Shown here: positions 1 to 9,122 of the stretch, piece by piece
How the letters are laid out: each line of letters starts with the position of its first letter
Position numbering within the stretch: the stretch's first letter is position 1
Made by a program: the position numbers and the translations under genes
The notes under the pieces: generated by a model
Seen by the model: the letters and a program-made list of their open reading frames with translations, nothing else
Database searches by the model: none
Told to the model about the DNA's origin: nothing
Source of the DNA: Lentzea aerocolonigenes
Lineage (GTDB): Bacteria; Actinomycetota; Actinomycetes; Mycobacteriales; Pseudonocardiaceae
Length of the DNA stretch: 64,000 bases
NCBI RefSeq assembly: GCF_000974445.1
Contig: NZ_BBOJ01000015.1
Coordinates: forward strand, 62,001 to 126,000
Reading direction: 5' to 3'

Positions 1-992
1 GACACCGCCACGATGATCAGCACACCGACGGCCATCGTCTGCCACAGCACGTCCACGCCCGCCAGCGCCAGGCCGTTGCGGAACACGCCGACGATCAACG
101 CGCCCAGCAGCGACCCCACGATCGCGCCGCGGCCACCGAACAGCGACGTCCCGCCGATCACCACAGCCGTGATCGAGTCCAGGTTGTCCAGCTGCCCGGC
201 CTGCGGCGACGCCGAGGCGATCCGGCCGATCAACGTCCACGCCGCCAGCGCGTACACCAGCCCGGCGACCGCGTACACGCTCAGCAGCACCCGCGCGGTG
301 CGGATACCGGACAGGCGCGAGGCCTCGGCGTCGTCACCGGTCGCGTAGACGTGCCGGCCCCACGCGGTGTTCTTCAGCACGAACGCCGTCAGCGCCACCA
401 GCACCACGAGCATGATCGAGCCGTAGGTGATGCGCGTGCCGCCGATGTTGAGCGTCTGACCGGTCCACAGCAGCAGCGACGGCATGTCCGTGCCGCGGAT
501 CGTCGCGCTGCCCGAGTACCAGAGGTTCAACGCGAAGAACACGTTGAGCGTGCCGAGCGTGACGATGAACGGCGGCAGCTTCAACCGGGTCACCAGCAGG
601 CCGTTGAGCAACCCGCACAGCGTCCCGACCAGGAAACCCAGCAGCAGCGCGGGCAGCCCCGGCAGGCCGGTCTCCGCCGCGACCTTCGCCATCACGATCG
701 ACGTCAGCACCATGATCGCGCCGCACGACAGGTCGATGCCCGCCGTGAGGATCACGATCGTCTGCCCGACCGCGAGCGTCCCCACCACCGCGACCTGCTG
801 CAGGATCAACGAGATGTTGCCCGGCGTCAGGAACCGTGACGACAGCAGCGCGAACACGATCACCGCCACCAGCAGCACCACCGCGGGCCCGATCGTGGCC
901 TGGGCGTGCAGCAGGTGCTGAAGACGCGTGAGCACCGAACGGTCGCGTTGCTCCGGCAACGGGGCCGGCGGCCGGGTAGCCGTTGTCGTCAT
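1..992 (-). CDS. Sugar ABC transporter permease (RbsC/FrcC type), 3' end cut by window edge
   Basis: Integral membrane permease of a ribose/fructose-type ABC importer. Reading down from the ATG at 992, the frame stays open to the edge (330 codons). After a polar N-terminus of about 30 residues it is a run of hydrophobic helices. The family signature is visible: GQTIVILTAGIDLSCGAI near the first third and VVIGGTSLFGGRG near the end. The start lies 3 bases after the stop of the binding-protein gene, so the two are one transcript. The ATPase subunit is not in the window and is probably the next gene to the left. The exact sugar cannot be read from the sequence. Confidence 0.93.
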   Translation of the reverse strand, partial: MTTTATRPPAPLPEQRDRSVLTRLQHLLHAQATIGPAVVLLVAVIVFALLSSRFLTPGNISLILQQVAVVGTLAVGQTIVILTAGIDLSCGAIMVLTSIVMAKVAAETGLPGLPALLLGFLVGTLCGLLNGLLVTRLKLPPFIVTLGTLNVFFALNLWYSGSATIRGTDMPSLLLWTGQTLNIGGTRITYGSIMLVVLVALTAFVLKNTAWGRHVYATGDDAEASRLSGIRTARVLLSVYAVAGLVYALAAWTLIGRIASASPQAGQLDNLDSITAVVIGGTSLFGGRGAIVGSLLGALIVGVFRNGLALAGVDVLWQTMAVGVLIIVAV

Positions 993-995
993 GGC

Positions 996-2015
996 TCAGC
1001 CCCAGCAGTTCTGCAGGCCGTACGCCGAGTCCTTCGACTCGACACCGTCGGCCGGCTGGTCGGTGATCAGCGTGACGCCCGTGTCGGTGTTCTGCGGCTT
1101 CGAGCCGTCCTTGGCGAACTTCGCCACCGCCTCCACACCCAGCTGCGCCATCTTCAGCGGGTACTGCTGCGACGTCGCGCCGATCACGCCCGCCTTGACG
1201 TTGTTCACGCCGGGGCAGCCGCCGTCGACCGACACGATCACGACGTCCTTCTCCTTGCCCGCCGCCTTCAACGCCTCGTACGCACCGGCGGCCGCGGGCT
1301 CGTTGATCGTGTAGACCAGGTTGACGCCGGGGTCCTTCTGCAGCAGGTTCTCCATCGCCGTGCGGCCACCCTCGGGCGCGCCGTCGGTCACGTCGTGGCC
1401 CACGATCCGCGGATCCGACTCGTCACCGATCTTGTTCTTGTCCTTCACGTCGACGCCGAAGCCCTCCAGGAACCCCTGGTCGCGCTGCACGTCCACCGAC
1501 ACCTGGTTCGCGTTGAGGTCCAGCAGCGCGATCTTGGCCTGCTTGCCGTCCTTGGCGAACTTCGCCTTCGCCCACTGCCCGATCAGCAGCCCCGCCTTGT
1601 AGTTGTCGGTCGCGAACGTCGCGTCCGCCGCGGTCGCCGGCTCCAGCTGCGTGTCCAGCGCGATCACCAGCAGGCCCGCCGCCCGCGCCTTGTCCACCGA
1701 CGGCACGATCGCCTTCGAGTCGCTCGGCGTGATCAGGATGCCCTTGGCGCCCGAGGCGATCAGGTTCTCGATCGCGTCCACCTGCGTCTGGTTGTCGCCG
1801 TCCTGCTTGCCCGCGAACGACTGCACCGTCACACCCGAGGACGACGCCGCCTTCTGCGCGCCCTCCTTCATCTTCACGAAGAACGGGTTGGTGTCGGTCT
1901 TGGTCACCAATCCGACCAGCGTGGCACCGCCGCCTGACGACCCGCCGTTCCCGCAAGCCGCCGCAGCCAGCGTCAGCAACGCCGCCGCCGTCAGACCGAA
2001 CGCTCTGCGCGACAT
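996..2015 (-). CDS. Sugar ABC transporter substrate-binding lipoprotein (FrcB-like)
   Basis: Extracytoplasmic sugar-binding protein (339 aa) of the same importer. It has a lipoprotein signal (MSRRAF, a hydrophobic stretch, then AAAAC with the lipidated Cys near residue 21), followed by a Gly/Ser-rich linker and a type I periplasmic-binding fold beginning LVGLVTKTDTNPFF. The segments GILITPSDSKAI and TINEPAAAGAYEALKAAG resemble fructose/ribose-binding proteins. The ATG at 2015 has a GGAGGAG ribosome site directly upstream, and an 18-bp palindrome sits just before that. A divergent LacI gene flanks it, so the importer is probably repressed until its sugar is present. Assignment to fructose is a guess from family resemblance. 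Confidence 0.92.
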   Translation of the reverse strand: MSRRAFGLTAAALLTLAAAACGNGGSSGGGATLVGLVTKTDTNPFFVKMKEGAQKAASSSGVTVQSFAGKQDGDNQTQVDAIENLIASGAKGILITPSDSKAIVPSVDKARAAGLLVIALDTQLEPATAADATFATDNYKAGLLIGQWAKAKFAKDGKQAKIALLDLNANQVSVDVQRDQGFLEGFGVDVKDKNKIGDESDPRIVGHDVTDGAPEGGRTAMENLLQKDPGVNLVYTINEPAAAGAYEALKAAGKEKDVVIVSVDGGCPGVNNVKAGVIGATSQQYPLKMAQLGVEAVAKFAKDGSKPQNTDTGVTLITDQPADGVESKDSAYGLQNCWG

Positions 2016-2024
2016 GACTCCTCC

Positions 2025-2042
2025 TACGTCAACGTTGACGTA
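2025..2042. promoter_or_regulatory. LacI-family operator 1 (perfect palindrome)
   Basis: TACGTCAACGTTGACGTA is a perfect 18-bp palindrome with the central CG typical of LacI-family operators. It lies immediately upstream of the ribosome site of the sugar-binding-protein gene, so a bound repressor would block its transcription. Confidence 0.82.
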
Positions 2043-2168
2043 ACCGGCCGCCGTGGAGAGCTGGTGGTGAAGTGGGCGCGGTTACGCAGGTACTCAAACC
2101 AAGTGCTGCGGGAACCCCTGGTCGAACCAGCCCGTTCGAACCGGGAGCGGACAAACCGGGGATTCCAT

Positions 2169-2186
2169 TACGTCATCGTTGACGCT
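2169..2186. promoter_or_regulatory. LacI-family operator 2 (imperfect copy)
   Basis: TACGTCATCGTTGACGCT differs from the perfect palindrome at 2025 in 3 of 18 positions and keeps the central CG. It is 62 bp before the lacI-type start. It may serve autoregulation, or DNA looping with the first site 144 bp away. Confidence 0.7.
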
Positions 2187-2248
2187 AGCTTTCCAGCAGA
2201 AGACACGACAAGCGGGCGTTACGCAAGCGTTACCCGGGGTGGGCAGAC

Positions 2249-3277
2249 ATGGATCAAGCAGGAGCAAGACGCGAACCCACGATGCGCGACGTCGCAGCAC
2301 TCGCGAAGGTCAGCACCAAGACCGTCTCGCGCGTCATCAACGGGCTGCCCGGCGCCGGACAGGAAGTGGTCGACCGCGTCCGCGCCGCCGCCCGCACCCT
2401 CGGCTACCGGCCCAACCTCGCCGCCAGCGGGCTGCGCCGGTCCGACAAGCGCAGCGCCACCATCGGCGTGCTGTTCGAGGACCTGTCCAACCCGTTCGAC
2501 TCCGCCCTGCTGCGCGCCGTCGAGGACCGCGCACGTCAAGGCGGCGTGCTCGTGCTGGCCGGCAGCAGCGAAGACGACCGCGCCCTGCAGGGCGAGCTCC
2601 TCGGGTCACTGGCCGCGCGCCGCGTCGACGGCGTCGTCGTCATGGCCGCCGGCGGCCACCAGGACGCCCTGCAACAGGAACGCGAACGCGGCACCCCGAT
2701 GGTGCTCGTCGACCGCCCGCCCACCTTCGGCGGCACCGACTGCGTGACCACCACCAACCGCGACAGCTCCCGCGAAGCCGTCCTGCAGCTCGCCGCGCTC
2801 GGCCACCGCGACATCGCGTTCCTCGGCGACCGCCGCACCCTGTGGACCAGCCAGGAGCGCTACACCGGCTACCTCGAAGGCCTCGCCCAGGCCGGTCTCA
2901 CCCTGCGCGAGGAGCTCGTGCGCACCGACCTGCACGGCGCCGACCTCGCCGAGACCGCCACCACCGCGCTGCTCGACCTCGACAAGCCGCCCACGGCGCT
3001 GTTCACCGCCCAGAACCTCGTCACCGTCGGCTCCATGCGCGTGCTGCGCGCCCGCGGCCTGCAACGCAGCGTCGCGCTCATCGGCTTCGACGACTTCCCG
3101 CTCGCCGACATGCTCGAACCCGGCATCACCGTCGTGCGCCAGGACGTCCCCGGCATCGGCCGCAAAGCCGCCGAGCTCATCTTCGCCCGCATCGACGGCG
3201 ACACCTCACCGCCCGTGCACGCCGTCGTCCCCGCCTCGCTCGTGCGCCGCGGGTCCGGCGAGATCTCACCGCACTGA
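2249..3277 (+). CDS. LacI-family transcriptional regulator
   Basis: Sugar-responsive repressor (342 aa), probably of the divergent ABC importer. The N-terminal helix-turn-helix with hinge (MRDVAALAKVSTKTVSRVIN, then GYRPNLAASGLR) is classic LacI. It is followed by a periplasmic-binding-like effector domain (IGVLFEDLSNPF, GFDDFPLADMLEPGITVVRQD). The ATG at 2249 follows a G-rich ribosome site; an internal ATG at 2282 would give a protein starting directly at the DNA-binding helix. The two palindromes between this gene and the importer are its likely sites. Its 3' end overlaps the convergent hydrolase gene by 12 bp. Confidence 0.95.
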   Translation: MDQAGARREPTMRDVAALAKVSTKTVSRVINGLPGAGQEVVDRVRAAARTLGYRPNLAASGLRRSDKRSATIGVLFEDLSNPFDSALLRAVEDRARQGGVLVLAGSSEDDRALQGELLGSLAARRVDGVVVMAAGGHQDALQQERERGTPMVLVDRPPTFGGTDCVTTTNRDSSREAVLQLAALGHRDIAFLGDRRTLWTSQERYTGYLEGLAQAGLTLREELVRTDLHGADLAETATTALLDLDKPPTALFTAQNLVTVGSMRVLRARGLQRSVALIGFDDFPLADMLEPGITVVRQDVPGIGRKAAELIFARIDGDTSPPVHAVVPASLVRRGSGEISPH

Positions 3278-4033
3278 CAGCACCGCGTCGATGACCTGCG
3301 GGCCGCAGCACAGCACCTCGTCGTTGTGGTCCGCGCCCGCGACCTCGACCAGCTTCGCCCGCGCCGCGGCCGCCACCTCGCGGCTCTGCGCGGGCGGCAC
3401 CACCGAGTCCGACGTGCCCAGCACCACGACGGTCGAAACGTCCACACCGGACAACCGCTCCACCACGGGGTACTTGTCCTGCAACAACATCTTCACCGGC
3501 AGCCACGGGTAGTGGTGCGACCCGGCCGCCGCCAGCGACGTGAACGGCGACCGCAGCACCATCCCGACCGGCGCCCGATGGGTCGCCAGCTCCACCGCCA
3601 CCGCCGCGCCCAGCGACTCACCGAAGTAGATCACCGGGCCGTCGATCAGATCCAGCGCCGCCCGCGCGTCGTAGGTCAAGCCCTCCTCCGTGGGCTTACC
3701 GGGGTTGTCGCCGTAACCGCGGTAGTCGAACAGCAGCACCGACAACCCGCGCTCGGTCAACGCGCGCGCCAACGGTGCCCGCCCGGCCCGGTTGCCGCCG
3801 TTGCCGGGGAACACGATCACCGTCGCGGGCGCGTCCGGCACCTCGAAGTGCCACCCGTCCAGCAGCAGACCGTCCGCCGTCACCAGCCGCACGTCGCGCC
3901 CACCGGGCAGAACCTCCTCCGCGGACGGCAGCGGACCGGGGGAGGGGAAGTAGACCAGCTTGCGCTGAAAGGCGAAGACCACGGCGATGATGGTGGCAAC
4001 CACCACCGCCGCGATCCAAATCGCCCTGCGCAT
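3266..4033 (-). CDS. Membrane-anchored alpha/beta hydrolase (ABHD13/Bem46-like)
   Basis: Serine hydrolase of 255 aa with one N-terminal membrane helix (residues about 4-22), so probably anchored with the catalytic domain on one face of the membrane. The alpha/beta fold markers are VIVFPGNGGNRAGRA (oxyanion region), the nucleophile elbow GESLG, an Asp in VVLGTSDSVVPP, and a His in GADHNDE. This arrangement matches ABHD13/Bem46-type proteins, whose substrates are mostly unknown. It stands alone, convergent with the lacI gene, and nothing nearby suggests a substrate. Confidence 0.85.
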   Translation of the reverse strand: MRRAIWIAAVVVATIIAVVFAFQRKLVYFPSPGPLPSAEEVLPGGRDVRLVTADGLLLDGWHFEVPDAPATVIVFPGNGGNRAGRAPLARALTERGLSVLLFDYRGYGDNPGKPTEEGLTYDARAALDLIDGPVIYFGESLGAAVAVELATHRAPVGMVLRSPFTSLAAAGSHHYPWLPVKMLLQDKYPVVERLSGVDVSTVVVLGTSDSVVPPAQSREVAAAARAKLVEVAGADHNDEVLCCGPQVIDAVLSVR

Positions 4034-4078
4034 CAGCCCATCATGAGGGTTGGCAGCGCCCGGTCAGGCAGCGCCCGG

Positions 4079-5395
4079 TCAGGCCGCGGTGAACCGGCGC
4101 GGCAGCAGCAACGCCGCGGCCGTGGCGCCCACCAGCAGCACCACCGCCACCCCCAGCCCTGCCCGCAGCCCCACGACCCCGAACACCGCCACCGCGAGCG
4201 CGCCGCCCGTCTGCCGGAACGAGTTCAGCACCCCCGCCGCCATGCCCGCCCGGTCCGCGGCGACCTCACCCATCAGCACCGCGGTCAGCGACGGAACCAC
4301 CAGGCCCAGGCCGAACCCGATCGGGACGAGCAGCGCGGCGATCACCGGCCGTGCCGTCGTCCCGTCCACCCACAACAACCCGACCAGCGCCGCCGCGCAC
4401 ACGACCGGGCCCACCGCGATCGGCACCCGCGGGCCGAACCGGGCCGCCACCCGCGCCGACACCAGGTTCGCCGCGGCGATCACCGCGGTCATCGGCAGGA
4501 ACACCAGCCCCGCCGCCATCGCCGAGAGGCCCAGCACGTCGTGGAAGTACAGGCTCAGCACGAACACCAGCCCGTAGAACGCGGCGTTCACCACGAAACC
4601 GATCACCACCGACACCGTCACCGTGCGCGACCGGAACAGGCCCAGCGGCACCAGCGGCGCCGCCACCCGCGCCTCGACCAGCACGAACGCGAACGCCGCC
4701 ACCGCGGCCACGCCCAGCATCACCGGGTCCGCGCCGTGGATCACCCCGAACGTCAGCGCCGCCAGCGCCACGACCGCGGTCACCTGGCCCAGCGGGTCCA
4801 GCGGCCGGACCAGCCGCGGCGACCGCGGCGTGCGGGCCAGCACCACCAGCGTCACGACACCCACCGGCAGGTTGATCAGGAAGATCGCCCGCCAGCCCAG
4901 CGTGCCCGTCAGCACCCCGCCGACGACCGGGCCGCAGGCGATCGCGAGCGCGCCGCCGACCGTCCACAGCGCGATCGCCCGCGCCCGGTCCGCGGCGTCC
5001 GGGAACGCCTGCCGCACCAGGGCCAGCGACGACGGCAGCATCACCGCCGCCGCGCCGCCCTGCAGCAGCCGCGCGCCGATCAGCTCGGCCAGTCCCGGCG
5101 CGAGCCCGCACGCCGCCGAGGCGAAGGTGAAGACCGCGGTACCGGCACCGAACGCACGGCTCGCCCCGACGCGGTCCGACAGTGCGCCCGCGGACAGCAG
5201 CAGCGCCGCGAACATCAACAGGTAGGCGTCCACGATCCACTGCAGCGCCGCCGTGCTGCCGCCGAACTCGCGCCCGATGCGCGGCAGCGCGACGTTCATC
5301 GCCATCGAGTCGAGGTTGAGCAGGAAGATCCCCAGGAACGCGGTCGCCAGGACCAGCTTCGGTCCCGCCGTCCGCTGGGGTGCTGCGAGAGTCAT
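4079..5395 (-). CDS. MFS drug-type efflux transporter
   Basis: Major facilitator (438 aa) with about 12 to 14 hydrophobic helices. Recognisable motifs are the start MTLAAPQRTAGPKLVLATA, the motif A region GALSDRVGASRAFG after helix 2, and LGWRAIFLINLPVG, typical of drug:H+ antiporters. I chose the ATG at 5395 (GAGG ribosome site) over the longer frame from 5545, because the extra 50 residues look non-coding and would overlap the divergent regulator. The MmyB-type regulator at 5515 is divergent, a common pairing for small-molecule exporters. Substrate unknown. Confidence 0.9.
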   Translation of the reverse strand: MTLAAPQRTAGPKLVLATAFLGIFLLNLDSMAMNVALPRIGREFGGSTAALQWIVDAYLLMFAALLLSAGALSDRVGASRAFGAGTAVFTFASAACGLAPGLAELIGARLLQGGAAAVMLPSSLALVRQAFPDAADRARAIALWTVGGALAIACGPVVGGVLTGTLGWRAIFLINLPVGVVTLVVLARTPRSPRLVRPLDPLGQVTAVVALAALTFGVIHGADPVMLGVAAVAAFAFVLVEARVAAPLVPLGLFRSRTVTVSVVIGFVVNAAFYGLVFVLSLYFHDVLGLSAMAAGLVFLPMTAVIAAANLVSARVAARFGPRVPIAVGPVVCAAALVGLLWVDGTTARPVIAALLVPIGFGLGLVVPSLTAVLMGEVAADRAGMAAGVLNSFRQTGGALAVAVFGVVGLRAGLGVAVVLLVGATAAALLLPRRFTAA

Positions 5396-5514
5396 CACCT
5401 CACCAAGGCTGGTCACGAACACGACGCCGGGGCAGACCGCGCTCTCCCGGGTCCCGCCAGAGGGGGTGTGACAGGGCCAGGGAGCCGCGGCCTCCCGCTG
5501 GCAGACTGAAGACC

Positions 5515-6480
5515 ATGACCGAGTTCGGGAGGTTCCTGCGAGCACGCCGCGGCGGCATCAGCCCCGCCGACGTCGGGCTGCCCGCCAGAACCGGCCCCCG
5601 CCGCACCCCCGGCCTGCGCAGGGAAGAGGTCGCCGCACTGGCCGGCGTGAGCATCGACTACTACGTCCGCCTCGAACGCGGCAAGGAAACCCGCCCCAGC
5701 CCGTCCGTCGTGGACGCACTGGCCGAAGCGCTGCGCCTCAACTGCGAGGAACGCGACTTCCTGCGCGGACTCGCCGCCACCGCCGCACGTCAGGCACCCG
5801 AACCCCGCCCGCTGCCGAGCCGCCGCGTCCGGCCCACGATGCAGCTGCTGCTGGAAACCCTGCGCCCCAACCCCGCCTACGTCGTGAGCCGCACCAACGA
5901 CCTGCTCGCCGCCAACCCCGGCGGACTGCGGCTGCTGCACGGCATCGAGGACTGGCCCGAGAAACAGCGCAACACGATCAGGTACACCTTCCTGCACCCC
6001 AACGCCCGCACCCTGTGGAACGACTGGGACCAGAAGGCCAAGAACTGCGTCGCCCAGCTGCGCGCCATCGCCGGCACCGACCCCGACGCACCCGACCTCG
6101 CCGCCCTCGTCGGCGAGCTCATCGTCAAGAGCCCCGACTTCAACCGGCACTGGGAACGCTACGAGGTCCGCACCATCGGCGACGGCGAGAAGACCATGCA
6201 CCACCCCGAGGTCGGCACCATGACGCTGTCGCACGAGGGGCTGACCCTGAACCGCGCCCAGGGCCAGCGCCTCATCGTCTACCTCGCCACGCCCGGCACC
6301 CCCGACCACGACGCGATGACGCTGCTCGACCTCGCCGCCGCTATCCCGCGGCCACCGCGTACAGGAACCACGTCGAGTGCGGAATCCACTGCTCGAGCCA
6401 GCGCCAGTCCGTGTTCGGCCCCGACGACGCCACTCCCGGATCCCACTCGATCCCGCGCCCGTCCGCCGCACGCCCCGTGA
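5515..6480 (+). CDS. XRE-family regulator with MmyB-like ligand domain, extended C-terminus
   Basis: Transcription factor of 321 aa. An N-terminal HTH (FGRFLRARRGGISPADVGLP, TPGLRREEVAALAGVSIDYY) is followed by the MmyB-like domain thought to bind a lipid or hydrophobic ligand. It is divergent to the MFS gene and probably controls it. The ATG at 5515 is preceded by GGCAGACT at 5500-5507, a promoter-like motif also found before the second MmyB gene. Such proteins normally end soon after the LLDLAA-type helix, as the copy at 47104 does. Here about 45 more low-complexity residues follow, read antisense through the 3' end of the GH9 gene, which suggests a lost stop codon. Confidence 0.88.
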   Translation: MTEFGRFLRARRGGISPADVGLPARTGPRRTPGLRREEVAALAGVSIDYYVRLERGKETRPSPSVVDALAEALRLNCEERDFLRGLAATAARQAPEPRPLPSRRVRPTMQLLLETLRPNPAYVVSRTNDLLAANPGGLRLLHGIEDWPEKQRNTIRYTFLHPNARTLWNDWDQKAKNCVAQLRAIAGTDPDAPDLAALVGELIVKSPDFNRHWERYEVRTIGDGEKTMHHPEVGTMTLSHEGLTLNRAQGQRLIVYLATPGTPDHDAMTLLDLAAAIPRPPRTGTTSSAESTARASASPCSAPTTPLPDPTRSRARPPHAP

Positions 6481-8107
6481 TGCCGTTGACGATGCCGCCC
6501 GCCGCCCGGATCCACTGCCACGACCCCGTCGCCGACCCCTCCGGGTACTCGAGGTAGATCGGCGCCGTGCGTCCGCTGCCCTCCAGCATGCACACGTCGA
6601 ACGGGTTGCAGCCCACGATCCAGTTCAGCTGGTCGGCCGCGTACGACCGCAGCCTCGCCGCGAACGCCGCGTCGAACCTCGGCGCGGCCAGCCGGGCCGC
6701 CGCGGCCAGTGACGCCAGCCGCGCGTTCTCGCCCTGCCACCACGTGCCGGCCGCGTCGTGCGGGAAGAAGTACCCGTCGAACCGCTCACCCGCCGCCGTC
6801 TGCACCACTTGCCGCGCGTACCCGAACGGGTTCGGCACGGCGCCCGTGATCGACAGCTCGAACTCCAGCGACTTCCGCACCGCCGCGAGGACGTCGGAAC
6901 CGGCGATCGACGAGTACGCGAGCAACGCCACGACCGGCAGGCCCGCGTCCGACGGGTGAAAGTACGGCCGATCCCTGTCGTCAGCGCGGAAATGACCGCG
7001 AGGCATCAACCGCGCCACCAACGACGCCGTACGACGGTCCGCCTCCGCCCGGTACTCCGGTTTCGACGTCGCCTTCACCAACTCGACGGCCGCGAGCAGG
7101 ACGTTGTAGTCGTCCTGGATGTTCTCCTTGCCGTCGTTGGTCAACCGCACGTTGTTGACCTGCAAGAACGAGAACGCCGCCTCCGCCGCGGCCAGGTAGC
7201 GCGAGCGCGGGAACTCACCGTCGGCCGAACCCCGCGCCGCCCGCGCCAGCGCCGCGACCGCCACCCCGCACCCCTCGCGGAAGTTCAACGGCCCCTTGCG
7301 CAGGAACCGCTTCGCCGGGTCGATGCCGATGTCGTCGTTCTGCGGCTGCCGCACCGACCCGTAGAACGACCCACCCGGCATCTGCACCCGCACCAGGTAG
7401 TCCGCCCCGTACAGCGCCTCGTCGTGCAGCAGCTCCCGCAGGTGCACGAAGTCGCCGACCCCACGGCGCGTCAGCTCGTCATAGGCCGTCCACAACACAT
7501 AAGCCGTGAGCGGCAGCTGCAGCGTGTTGCAGAACGAGTACTTCGACAGCTGCGTGAAGTGCTTCGACCAGTCCGCCGCCGCGTCATACCAGCCGCCGTG
7601 CGCGTCCACCCGCACCGACGGATCCGGCTCGTACGGCAACGACCTGTCCACCCGGTCGTACTCGCCGAACGACCGCGAGTCCTTGAAGAACCGCACCACG
7701 TGCGGCAACGTCCGCCGCTCCAGCACCAGCGGTTCGATCACGAACGGCCGCGACACCCCACCGTCCGTCGACAGCACGAATTCACCGGAACGCGCGAACT
7801 TCGAGAAGTCCGCGACCGAGTAGAACGACGGCACCGCCGGGAACTGGTTCGCCTTCCAGTCCGCGACCGGCCCGACCTGCCTGGCCGCCCCGCGGTGCAC
7901 CACCACACCCGTGCCGTGCTCCACCAGCTCGAACCGGTGCGCGCCCGGCGTCGAACAGGCGATCACCGCCCGCTTCGGACCCTCGGCCTCGTAGCCGACG
8001 TTGTTCGTCAGCACCCACGTCACACCGCTCGGGGCGGCCGACGCCGTGCCCGAGGCCGCCAGCGCGCCCGCCGTTCCCAGCAGGAACGAACGCCTACCTG
8101 TGCCCAT
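6341..8107 (-). CDS. Secreted glycoside hydrolase family 9 protein (cellulase-like)
   Basis: Probable Tat-exported glycosidase (588 aa). The signal has a twin arginine (GRRSFLLG), a hydrophobic core and an ASA-like cleavage site. A CelD_N-like Ig domain follows (about 30-125), then the alpha6/alpha6 GH9 catalytic domain. The catalytic Asp segment is GGWYDAAADWSKH near 171-183 (the D-x3-D subtype). The C-terminal region has IVGCNPFDVCMLEGSG and WRWLEQWIPHSTWFLYA, where the acid residue is expected. I chose the ATG at 8107, with GGAGG 8 bases upstream, over a TTG 15 bases earlier. GH9 enzymes cleave beta-1,4-glucans; activity on another polysaccharide is possible. Confidence 0.87.
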   Translation of the reverse strand: MGTGRRSFLLGTAGALAASGTASAAPSGVTWVLTNNVGYEAEGPKRAVIACSTPGAHRFELVEHGTGVVVHRGAARQVGPVADWKANQFPAVPSFYSVADFSKFARSGEFVLSTDGGVSRPFVIEPLVLERRTLPHVVRFFKDSRSFGEYDRVDRSLPYEPDPSVRVDAHGGWYDAAADWSKHFTQLSKYSFCNTLQLPLTAYVLWTAYDELTRRGVGDFVHLRELLHDEALYGADYLVRVQMPGGSFYGSVRQPQNDDIGIDPAKRFLRKGPLNFREGCGVAVAALARAARGSADGEFPRSRYLAAAEAAFSFLQVNNVRLTNDGKENIQDDYNVLLAAVELVKATSKPEYRAEADRRTASLVARLMPRGHFRADDRDRPYFHPSDAGLPVVALLAYSSIAGSDVLAAVRKSLEFELSITGAVPNPFGYARQVVQTAAGERFDGYFFPHDAAGTWWQGENARLASLAAAARLAAPRFDAAFAARLRSYAADQLNWIVGCNPFDVCMLEGSGRTAPIYLEYPEGSATGSWQWIRAAGGIVNGITGRAADGRGIEWDPGVASSGPNTDWRWLEQWIPHSTWFLYAVAAG

Positions 8108-8147
8108 CCCGTACGCCTCCAAAACGTAACGGAGGGCGGCGGCGCGG

Positions 8148-9122
8148 TTACTCTACGGGTTGAGGGGTGAACGGCACCAGCACCACGGTGATGTTGTCGT
8201 GGCCGCCCGCCTCCAGCGCGACCTTCACGTACTCCTCAGGCCCCGAGCCCAGCAGCGGTTGCAGGTCCTCCGGCTGCGGCCGGTAGTTGTGCAGGCCGTC
8301 CGAGCACAGCACGAACACCCCGGGCGAGGACGGCTGCAGCGTCGCCACCTGCGGCTCCACCCGTCCGGCGTCCGCGCCGATCCACCGCGACAGCACGTGC
8401 GCACGACGGTCCGTGCGCGCCTGCTCCTCGGTCAGCACTCCCTCCGCGACCAGCTGCGCCGCCCAGGTGTCGTCCGTGGTGAGCTGCTTGGAGCCCTCCG
8501 CCGACAACCAGTACGCCCGCGAGTCACCGACCCAGCCGATCGTCGCCGAGTCTCCTGTGACCAGCACCGACACGAACGTGCACGACGGCGCGACACCCCG
8601 CCCGCCGGCCTCGAGCGGCTCGTTCTCCACGAGCTGCTCGACCGCGAAGCACGACGCCGCGACAGCGTCGATCATCGCCTGCTCCGGGTCGGCGGTGTCG
8701 ATCAGCGCGTTGAGCAGCACGTCCACCGCGGCGTCGGCAGCGGCCTGCGAGGCCTGCTCCGCGCGTTCCGAGGACGCCACCCCGTCGCACACCACCGCGG
8801 CGACACCCTTGCCCGCGACGTGCCCGAACGCCATCGAGTCCTCGTTGCGCGCCCGCCGCTTGCCCCGGTCGCTCACCCCGGACACCGCGCCCAGCGTGTA
8901 CTCGACCCGGTCCCGCGCCGAGGGCTGATGCCTGCCGCACTGGGTGCAGTAGTCCTCGTCGTCGATGTCGGGCGAGCCGCACAGGATGCACGACGCCTGC
9001 GCGGGACCGGTCGGCCCGCCCAGCGGCGTGCGGCGGACCAGCAGGTTGTGCCCGCACGCCTCGCAGAACCGGTCTTCCGGCGCGACGGGCGCGAAGCACT
9101 CCGGGCACTTCAGGGTGTCCAT
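8148..9122 (-). CDS. PP2C-family Ser/Thr phosphatase with N-terminal zinc ribbons
   Basis: Mn/Mg-dependent protein phosphatase (324 aa). The first about 70 residues carry two zinc-ribbon pairs (CPEC/CEAC and CILC/CTQC). The PP2C domain then shows all core metal-site motifs: RARNEDS, VCDGVASS, GWVGDSRAYW, VLCSDGLHNY and GGHDNITVVLV. The ATG at 9122 shares one base with the stop of the pknG gene (TGATG), so the two are translationally coupled. The natural inference is that it reverses phosphorylation by the adjacent PknG-type kinase, or acts on the kinase itself. The usual mycobacterial and corynebacterial operon ends with pknG. Confidence 0.93.
   Translation of the reverse strand: MDTLKCPECFAPVAPEDRFCEACGHNLLVRRTPLGGPTGPAQASCILCGSPDIDDEDYCTQCGRHQPSARDRVEYTLGAVSGVSDRGKRRARNEDSMAFGHVAGKGVAAVVCDGVASSERAEQASQAAADAAVDVLLNALIDTADPEQAMIDAVAASCFAVEQLVENEPLEAGGRGVAPSCTFVSVLVTGDSATIGWVGDSRAYWLSAEGSKQLTTDDTWAAQLVAEGVLTEEQARTDRRAHVLSRWIGADAGRVEPQVATLQPSSPGVFVLCSDGLHNYRPQPEDLQPLLGSGPEEYVKVALEAGGHDNITVVLVPFTPQPVE

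Noticed and set aside
3326..5509. Long plus-strand frame through the hydrolase and MFS genes
   Set aside because: Arg/His/Gln-rich low-complexity product; the minus strand encodes two coherent proteins here.
5380..5514. Upstream extension of the MmyB-type regulator
   Set aside because: The 45 extra residues are Arg/Pro-rich, would overlap the MFS start, and the ATG at 5515 begins the family sequence exactly.
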